Source: Candidatus Zixiibacteriota bacterium (GTDB taxonomy: Bacteria; Zixibacteria; MSB-5A5; RBG-16-43-9). From it: a stretch of 9,711 nt of DNA. This document shows, one piece after another, positions 4,315 to 9,711 of the stretch (position 1 is its first letter; every line of letters starts with the position of its first letter). The stretch is taken from NCBI GenBank assembly GCA_029858245.1, contig JAOUFL010000078.1:1-9711 (forward strand), given 5' to 3'. Made by a program: the position numbers and the translations under genes. The notes beneath the pieces were generated by a model. It saw only the letters and a list, made by a program, of their open reading frames with translations. It searched no databases and was not told the origin of the DNA.

Positions 4315-7164
4315 TTAAGGATAATAGTAACAGGTTCTGCCTTCACAATCTGTGCAATATTTAGGTGGATCACCTCCTTTAAAGAGATAACTAATAAGAT
4401 ATACGATATCAGATATGGATACTTTACAATCACCATTAGCATCCCCTCTCCACATAGGATGGGGTCTGATATTAGAACCCTTAAATATGTAATTAAACAG
4501 AAATGTCTGGTCACTTACATTTACCTGTCCATCGCTATTAGCATCTCCTGCTCGATCTGGATTATAACCGGAAACCTCCTGAACATTTTTATACTGGTAT
4601 GCGTTGTATTGAGTGTAAAAAGTATCGCTACGATCCCAATATCTAGCTTCTGATGATCCGTCTGGGTCTATACGACGGAAATCTCCAGCTTCAATAACAT
4701 TCATTAGGTTATTTTTACCCCAGCTCTCAAATATAAAGGTATGTTTATCATAAGTTAACAAGTAGTCTCCTTTAAGTAGGTACTCAACCCACCCGAAAAT
4801 CCAATTACCTATCTCATCTAAATTCTTGGTTGTATGATAGCCGGATTCTAACGAATGCCATACCAGGCCGCAACATTCTACGCCAGTTGCCCAGGCATAT
4901 CCTCCAGGAGGAAGTGGACATACTCCGCCTACACCCAGAGCACCAGCTCTCAAACCTTTATCCAAATTACATCTGAATTGGCCTGTATCATCACTTCCTC
5001 CCCACTCATAAGCTTCTCCCCAAAAGGTATCTCCAACAGTATAGTTAGAACTCCATTGCTCGCAGGTATCCGGTGGAGTTGCATTTATTGTAGGACAAAC
5101 CCATTCAATAAGGGTAAATCCCATGGCATTCTCTATAATCTGGTCTCTGGTAATAGATATTGCCTTATAGGTTGGTAGCTCCCACCATTCTAACTCTATT
5201 GATCCATAGACATTATTACTTTCATTCCCTTCATCTACAAGATCATCCGAATCGGTTAAAAGCCACATCGTCCAGGTATCGGCCGAGGTGGGGTTTGGAA
5301 GGATAAAAGTAACAACATCCGTTTCACCTGGTGCCAATTGACCAACCGTGGGTCGAGAATCATCTCCATCCATTGTGGTGTCTGGAGCGGTAGTTCTATT
5401 ATAAAATATGTCTGTATAAAACCAATTGCAGGTAGTGGGAGTACCTCCTTGATTTTTAATGACGGCATTTACAAATACTGAATCAGTTAAATAGGGACAA
5501 TATCCACTAACCCAGACCTCTTCTATAATCAAATCGGGGCTGGGGTCAGTATTCCACCATTTTACCCTTATTGGTCCTGCATAGTTATTATCTTCATCGC
5601 TTTCTAATATATGCCCATCACAGTCGGCTAAACCATACATATTCCTGGTGGAGGTATCTGTAAAAGTTATACCGGTAAAGGTAACTAGTTGTGAATCCCC
5701 AGAAACCAAAGTGTCAATATATTCTTTATCATCTTCATAAGTATAGATATCCGGTGGCCAATAGAGGTTTTTGTAAAACCCTACATTAAAAGGCGATGCA
5801 TCTCTTGAACCGTTGTTTTTTATCACCATATCCATGCTTATGTACTCCCCGATCATAGGATTGTAATTGCTGGGGGTCATCCTTTCAATAACCAAGTCTG
5901 GCAGATCTTCGTACCATAAAGTTATAGACCAGAAATCTATATAACCCGAGTCCTCTTCAAACCAATCCCTTGCCCAGAGTCTCCAGGTCTGATTGACATA
6001 TTCACCATTGAATGTATTGATACTGGTTACTGTCTGATGGATATCATTATCATCCATACCATCCCACAACCATAACCAATATTCATATGTATGATCTGAG
6101 TCAGTTAACCAGATTTCAAGATCTCCTATATAGGGATGGATCACGTCATAATGTATATCCATACTTGATACTCTTTTCCAATCCGGTGCTGTATTCACTG
6201 TTATTGTGCTCTGGACAGAATCCGGCCAATATGGTATAGGAAAATCTGTTGATCTTGTCATATATACTGGTGGACCGGAGAACCATATAGTCAATTTCCA
6301 GTACACTATTTCAGCATTTGTAGGACTGAAATAGTCCATTGCACATAATTTCCATGTCTGGTTAACACTTTCCCCGTCAAAAGCGTCTTCTATTATCTCT
6401 GTTTCCTGAATGTATTGACCGCTACCCTCCAAATCCCAAAGTGTATATTTCTTATTCCCGCTTTGGTTGGCAAATTCCACCCAAAGATATGTAACCTCAC
6501 CATCGGGATCATAAACAGTATATTTTACTTGTAGCTGAGTGACTGATGCTTCAGTAGGAGCATTATCTATTGTAATAGAACTACAACCCCATTCTAATAA
6601 AGGGATTGGATAATTAATAATACCACTTTCCCCATATGTTGATCCTAATGTTTTGTGGGTGGTTGAAGAACCTTCAACTCTTATTCCTTCTCTTATTCCA
6701 GAGAATGGTATCCGGTATTTTTTTAGCTGATTCATTTGCACAATATCTACTTCAGTAGTACATTCTCCAATTTTTATGCAATCAAGCCCCAAACTCTTTA
6801 TCAAGTTCTGTTCTACTTCACTTTTTACTTCGATTTTCATCTGGAATACTTGTGTCTGACTAATTTCTCTATTTCTCTTTGTAGCAAGTACTTTACTGTA
6901 AGGCCTGAATACATAATTAAACCTTCTTAAACTTTGTAATTGAGTAACATCTGCCAGACAGATACATTTTCCGACTTCAGCACAATTTAATCCAATTTCT
7001 TTTAAATGCAGTAGCTCTTTTTCAGTATTAACCTCGACTTCAATTTTTAACTTATCTTCAGCTGAATTTAGTTCGTCTTCGCTAGTACTACGCGCAGCGA
7101 AGTAACCCAGAAATAGAGCAGAAAAAAATATCAAAAAGGATAAAATAATTTTTGAATTCCTCAT
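4315..7164 (-). CDS. Large secreted multidomain protein: CX5C repeats, 2 P-domains, 2 CARDB, NlpC/P60-like domain, dockerin pair
   Basis: A 949-aa protein starting at 7164 behind a strong AAGGAGG with a 5-nt spacer. Order: signal peptide (1-24); two degenerate ~55-aa repeats (about 41-93 and 110-162), each with a CX5C (C61/C67, C129/C135); two P-domain-like beta-sandwiches (about 186-296 and 310-419), both opening with PIP and sharing VNQTW; two CARDB-like Ig-fold domains (421-536, 543-660) opening PDLVIE and PDLIIE; an NlpC/P60-like region (665-830) with YEWGG (719-723), GVECCGLV (761-768) and GDYLLTYDKH (799-808); and a dockerin-like pair at 873-896 and 907-930 (GDANSDGQVNVSD, GDANGDCKVSISD), then a Cys-rich tail. 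In the NlpC/P60 family the nucleophile is the Cys of DCSG, here ECCG, giving C764 as nucleophile and H808 as base. It may cut peptidoglycan peptides or another amide at the cell surface, using the other modules for anchoring; this is inference. It probably heads an operon with the two propellers. Confidence 0.8.
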   Translation of the reverse strand: MRNSKIILSFLIFFSALFLGYFAARSTSEDELNSAEDKLKIEVEVNTEKELLHLKEIGLNCAEVGKCICLADVTQLQSLRRFNYVFRPYSKVLATKRNREISQTQVFQMKIEVKSEVEQNLIKSLGLDCIKIGECTTEVDIVQMNQLKKYRIPFSGIREGIRVEGSSTTHKTLGSTYGESGIINYPIPLLEWGCSSITIDNAPTEASVTQLQVKYTVYDPDGEVTYLWVEFANQSGNKKYTLWDLEGSGQYIQETEIIEDAFDGESVNQTWKLCAMDYFSPTNAEIVYWKLTIWFSGPPVYMTRSTDFPIPYWPDSVQSTITVNTAPDWKRVSSMDIHYDVIHPYIGDLEIWLTDSDHTYEYWLWLWDGMDDNDIHQTVTSINTFNGEYVNQTWRLWARDWFEEDSGYIDFWSITLWYEDLPDLVIERMTPSNYNPMIGEYISMDMVIKNNGSRDASPFNVGFYKNLYWPPDIYTYEDDKEYIDTLVSGDSQLVTFTGITFTDTSTRNMYGLADCDGHILESDEDNNYAGPIRVKWWNTDPSPDLIIEEVWVSGYCPYLTDSVFVNAVIKNQGGTPTTCNWFYTDIFYNRTTAPDTTMDGDDSRPTVGQLAPGETDVVTFILPNPTSADTWTMWLLTDSDDLVDEGNESNNVYGSIELEWWELPTYKAISITRDQIIENAMGFTLIEWVCPTINATPPDTCEQWSSNYTVGDTFWGEAYEWGGSDDTGQFRCNLDKGLRAGALGVGGVCPLPPGGYAWATGVECCGLVWHSLESGYHTTKNLDEIGNWIFGWVEYLLKGDYLLTYDKHTFIFESWGKNNLMNVIEAGDFRRIDPDGSSEARYWDRSDTFYTQYNAYQYKNVQEVSGYNPDRAGDANSDGQVNVSDQTFLFNYIFKGSNIRPHPMWRGDANGDCKVSISDIVYLISYLFKGGDPPKYCTDCEGRTCYYYP

Positions 7165-7218
7165 AACTCCCTCCTTTCAAAAATAGTTTAACAAATATTG
7201 TTTAAATTTCAATTCGAA

Positions 7219-7245
7219 ATTATGTTTAATTAATCTCGATGTCAA
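7219..7245 (-). promoter_or_regulatory. Candidate sigma-70-type promoter for the secreted-protein operon
   Basis: On the - strand a perfect TTGACA (7245-7240) is followed after 15 nt by CATAAT (7224-7219), a 5/6 match to the -10 consensus. The spacer is shorter than the ideal 17, and the flanking DNA is AT-rich, so chance matches are easy. A small inverted repeat (AATTTC 7205-7210, GAAATT 7216-7221) covers the presumed start site and could be an operator. A transcript would begin about 45-50 nt before the start codon at 7164. Confidence 0.4.
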
Positions 7246-7309
7246 GTCTTTTTTTATGATTTTAAATAAATTAATTGATATTAATAAAGTTGTATTTTAA
7301 GTTCGATAA

Positions 7310-7333
7310 ACCCATGTTATCCTTAACATGGGT
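7310..7333 (-). terminator. Hairpin downstream of lepA, possible weak terminator
   Basis: A perfect 10-bp stem (ACCCATGTTA 7310-7319, TAACATGGGT 7324-7333) encloses the 4-nt loop TCCT. In - strand RNA it is followed by only a short U-rich stretch (TTTATC). It lies about 95 nt past the lepA stop, so it could end the suhB-lepA transcript before the secreted-protein operon. The weak T run makes this a moderate call. Confidence 0.45.
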
Positions 7334-7352
7334 AAATTGACTATCAATTAAT

Positions 7353-7372
7353 GTCAGACAAGAATGTCTGAC
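7353..7372 (-). repeat. Short palindromic repeat, copy 4
   Basis: Perfect 8-bp arms GTCAGACA (7353-7360) and TGTCTGAC (7365-7372) flank a 4-nt loop. Read on the - strand it is led by AGTAG, resembling the TGTAGG and TGTAGA lead-ins of the palindromes at 2038 and 2208. It is in the opposite orientation to those copies. Confidence 0.55.
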
Positions 7373-7393
7373 CTACTAACAAATCCGATTACT

Positions 7394-7425
7394 AATGAAT
7401 TGGGCAATTGAAGGGGGAGGGTGAA
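7394..7425 (+). repeat. Composite GC-rich repeat, short internally deleted copy
   Basis: AATGAATTGGGCAA (7394-7407) and GGGGAGGGTGAA (7414-7425) match exactly the two ends of the long copy at 2095-2183, in the same order and orientation, but the spacing between their starts is 20 nt instead of 77. The central hairpin is missing. It ends 2 nt from the lepA stop codon. Confidence 0.6.
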
Positions 7426-7427
7426 AT

Positions 7428-9227
7428 TTATTTTTCCACCTGGAGTATAGCCAGAAAAGCCTCCTGGGGTATTTCCACTGAACCTACCTGTTTCATCCTT
7501 TTCTTCCCCTCTTTTTGTTTATCCAAAAGCTTCCTCTTTCTGGTAACATCCCCCCCATACAGCTTTGCGGTTACGTTTTTCCTTAAGGGCTTAACCGACT
7601 CCCGGGCTATGACCTTGGAGCCGATAGATGCCTGAATGGTAACCTCGAAAAGCTGGCGGGGAATGAGTTTCCTTAACTTCTGGCATAAATTTTTCCCATA
7701 GAAATAAGCTTTGTCTCTGTGAACGATAGAGGAGAGCGCATCTACTGGCTCACCATTGATTAATATGCTGAGCCTTACCAGCTCCGATTCCTTATAATCA
7801 ACCCATTCATAATTCAGGGAGGCATATCCCCTGGTAATCGACTTTAACTTATCGTAGAAATCGAAGATGATCTCGGAAAAGGGTATTTCGAAATGCAGGG
7901 AGACCCTGAATCTATCCACATATTCGGTGGTTTTGTAATTACCTCTCCTCTCCATCACCAGCTTCATTATATTCCCTATATACTCTGAAGGCGAGATAAT
8001 CTGTGCCAGGACAAAGGGCTCCTCGATTCTCTCTATCTTACCAATCGGGGGCATATGCGCGGGATTTTCTATATAAATTTCTTTTCCATCTTTTAAGGTC
8101 ACCCTGTATTTCACGTTGGGAACTGTGGCAATGATCGACTGTCCGTATTCCCTGTTTAATCTTTCCTGAACTATCTCTAGATGCAGTAATCCCAGAAACC
8201 CGCACCTGAACCCGAAACCCAAGGCGTTCGATGTCTCCGGCTCGAAAACCAGTGAGGCATCGTTTGTTTTCAGTTTCTCCAGCGCGTCCTTTAACTCCTC
8301 GTAATTCTCGGATTCAAGCGGATAAAATCCGGAAAAAACCATCGGCTTGATCTCTTTGAACCCAAACAGGGGAGAGTCAGACGGATTAAGGGCTGAAATT
8401 ATGGTATCCCCTACTCTGGCATCAGTAACATTTTTTATATTTGCCATCAGATACCCTACCTCTCCGGCTGAGAGCTTTTCTGCGGGTATCAATTTCAACC
8501 TGAAATAACCTACCTCGTCTATTTCATAATCTTTTTGATTCGAAAAGAATTTAATCCTATCTCCTTTTTTAAGACACCCCTCTTTTATCCTTATATAGGG
8601 AACTGTACCCCGGTACTGGTCGAAAAAGGAATCGAAAATCAGCCCCTTCAATGGATTTTTATTGTCACCGGAAGGAGGAGGAGTTCTTTTAATGATAGCC
8701 TCTAAAGTCTCTTTTACCCCTATACCCTGTCTGGCTGAGACCAGAAGTATCTCTTCCTCCTCTATTCCCAAGATGTCGATTAATTGACTTTTGACCATAT
8801 CTATTTGAGCACCCTGCAGGTCTATTTTGTTTATGATGGGGATAATGGATAAATTGTTCTCCAGAGCCAGGAAAAGGTTGGAGATGGTCTGTGCCTCAAC
8901 CCCCTGAGACGCATCCACTACCAGTAATGCTCCCTCGCAGGCAGCCAGAGACCTGGATACCTCATAGGTGAAATCGACATGTCCGGGCGTATCTATGAGA
9001 TTTAAAATATACTCGTTTGCATCTTCAGCCTTATAGTTCATCCTGATAGCATGCGCCTTAATGGTTATCCCTCTTTCCCGCTCCAGTTCCATATTGTCCA
9101 GAACCTGCTCCCTCATTTCCCTCGGAGGCAGGGTATGGGTAAACTCTAAGAGCCGGTCAGCCAGAGTTGATTTGCCATGGTCGATGTGGGCAATGATGGA
9201 GAAATTTCTTATATATCTCTGGTCCAT
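7428..9227 (-). CDS. lepA: Elongation factor 4 (LepA), ribosome-associated translational GTPase
   Basis: A 599-aa full-length member of the EF4/LepA family, a membrane- and ribosome-associated GTPase implicated in ribosome back-translocation or in 30S assembly. The GTPase domain shows G1 AHIDHGKST (13-21), the switch I region ERERGITIK (49-57), G3 DTPGH (79-83), G4 NKID (133-136) and G5 SAR (164-166). The characteristic GFGFRCGFLGLLHLEIVQER follows in the EF-G-like middle, and the LepA-specific C-terminal domain is present (ASIGSKVIARE, KNVTAKLYGGDVTRKRKLL, ending PQEAFLAILQVEK). The start lies 2 nt after the stop of the upstream inositol-monophosphatase gene with no good Shine-Dalgarno at normal spacing (AAGGGA about 16 nt away), so translational coupling is likely. 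All signature motifs are intact and I see nothing degenerate. Confidence 0.98.
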   Translation of the reverse strand: MDQRYIRNFSIIAHIDHGKSTLADRLLEFTHTLPPREMREQVLDNMELERERGITIKAHAIRMNYKAEDANEYILNLIDTPGHVDFTYEVSRSLAACEGALLVVDASQGVEAQTISNLFLALENNLSIIPIINKIDLQGAQIDMVKSQLIDILGIEEEEILLVSARQGIGVKETLEAIIKRTPPPSGDNKNPLKGLIFDSFFDQYRGTVPYIRIKEGCLKKGDRIKFFSNQKDYEIDEVGYFRLKLIPAEKLSAGEVGYLMANIKNVTDARVGDTIISALNPSDSPLFGFKEIKPMVFSGFYPLESENYEELKDALEKLKTNDASLVFEPETSNALGFGFRCGFLGLLHLEIVQERLNREYGQSIIATVPNVKYRVTLKDGKEIYIENPAHMPPIGKIERIEEPFVLAQIISPSEYIGNIMKLVMERRGNYKTTEYVDRFRVSLHFEIPFSEIIFDFYDKLKSITRGYASLNYEWVDYKESELVRLSILINGEPVDALSSIVHRDKAYFYGKNLCQKLRKLIPRQLFEVTIQASIGSKVIARESVKPLRKNVTAKLYGGDVTRKRKLLDKQKEGKKRMKQVGSVEIPQEAFLAILQVEK

Positions 9228-9229
9228 AT

Positions 9230-9711
9230 TTAAACTTTCTTTCCCTTTTTTAAAACCTGTATCATCTGACTGTGTATTTTACCATTTGTGCCCAGGATAT
9301 TTTTCTGGTAGATGCTGAATTGGTTTCCTGAGAAGTCAGTGACCTCACCCCCTGCCTCTTTGACCATCAAACTTCCCGCAGCAGTATCCCAGGGAGAAAG
9401 TTTAAGCTCCCAGAAACCATCGAAAATCCCCTTAGCCAGATAACATAAATCCAGAGCTGCAGAGCCAGCCCTTCTTATGGCCTGGGACCGCAGGGCGAAA
9501 TTTGTGAAATGGTCTAAATTGTTAATTTTGCTTTCTCGGATATCATAAGGAAAACCCGTTGCCAGCAAGCTTCGGGAAAGCTCTCTGGTTTTTGAAACAT
9601 ATATTCTTTTTCCATTCATAAATGCACCTTTATTTTTTTCTGCCACAAAAAGCTCTTCTAAAACCGGATTATAAACCACTCCTGAAATTATCTCTCCTTT
9701 TTTTTCCAAGG
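9230..9711 (-). CDS. suhB: Inositol monophosphatase family protein, 5'-truncated
   Basis: The reading frame is open to the right edge, so the TTG at 9709 is not the true start; about 160 C-terminal residues are visible. They match the inositol-1-monophosphatase/SuhB family (Mg-dependent, FIG superfamily): GVVYNPVLEELFVAEKNKGAF with NGKRIYVS, then RRAGSAALDLCYLAKG, then the second metal-binding signature PWDTAAGSLMVKEAGGEVTD with its conserved Asp in PWD. The first signature (DPxDGT) would lie outside the window. The family hydrolyses phosphate from inositol monophosphates or related sugar phosphates; in Escherichia coli SuhB also acts with the transcription antitermination complex, so pairing with lepA hints at a translation- or growth-linked operon. 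It ends 2 nt before lepA. The exact substrate cannot be told, so the symbol is by similarity only. Confidence 0.9.
   Translation of the reverse strand, partial: LEKKGEIISGVVYNPVLEELFVAEKNKGAFMNGKRIYVSKTRELSRSLLATGFPYDIRESKINNLDHFTNFALRSQAIRRAGSAALDLCYLAKGIFDGFWELKLSPWDTAAGSLMVKEAGGEVTDFSGNQFSIYQKNILGTNGKIHSQMIQVLKKGKKV

Larger units (their letters stand above)
7165..7427. other. Gene-free interval upstream of the 949-aa gene: two hairpins, repeat remnant, AT-rich leader
   Basis: These 263 bases hold no credible gene. Next to lepA there is a short copy of the GC-rich repeat (7394-7425), then a palindrome (7353-7372) and a 10-bp hairpin (7310-7333). Nearer the 949-aa gene the DNA is very AT-rich and carries a candidate promoter (7219-7245). 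Confidence 0.65.

Noticed and set aside
4299..5468. Small open frames overlapping the 949-aa gene (4299-4514, 4459-4653, 4855-5178, 5256-5468)
   Set aside because: All sit in other frames of a coding region with recognisable domains throughout and have no supporting ribosome-binding site or family similarity.
9061..9318. Open frame on the + strand opposite the lepA start
   Set aside because: It is antisense to the LepA G1 region and the suhB-lepA junction; the translation is unlike any family I know.

Overview
The window looks like a chromosomal segment of an uncultured-type bacterium of the FCB superphylum (Zixibacteria, WOR-3, KSB1 or a similar candidate lineage). This is inferred from family style, not from a marker search. 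The clues are moderately AT-rich DNA, a large secreted protein ending in paired dockerin-like repeats of the GDANxDGxVxxxD...NYxFKG type that are frequent in those lineages, CARDB and P-domain adhesion-like modules, and many short palindromic repeats between genes.

Layout. At the left edge (2-1153, + strand) is the 3' part of an esterase-fold protein that has lost its nucleophile serine and probably its histidine. It converges on lepB (signal peptidase I, - strand, 1282-1938), and a bidirectional hairpin terminator lies between them (1181-1214). Positions 1939-2307 hold no gene but a cluster of palindromes and GC-rich repeats. Next on the - strand comes a block of three genes for exported proteins, in transcription order: a 949-aa multidomain protein (7164-4315), beta-propeller A (4232-3276) and beta-propeller B (3273-2308). 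A second, smaller repeat-bearing gap (7165-7427) precedes the block and carries a candidate promoter. At the right edge, again on the - strand, an inositol-monophosphatase-family gene (partial) is followed after 2 nt by lepA (elongation factor 4).

How it fits together. lepA and lepB are neighbours in many bacteria, and here the three-gene exported block sits between them. Related repeats lie on both sides of the block in the same orientation, which suggests an accessory cassette acquired or assembled between two housekeeping genes. The three genes have closely spaced starts (82 nt and 2 nt gaps) and no terminator between them, so they probably form an operon. The large protein combines an N-terminal two-copy CX5C repeat region, two P-domain-like beta-sandwiches, two CARDB-type domains, an NlpC/P60-like cysteine peptidase or amidase domain and two dockerin-like repeats. 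The two propellers are tandem paralogues.

Most worth checking: the lysine-to-glutamine change at the general base of signal peptidase I, the missing catalytic residues of the esterase-fold protein, the unusual architecture of the 949-aa protein, and the dispersed palindrome family. No RNA gene, CRISPR array, transposase or complete insertion sequence was seen.
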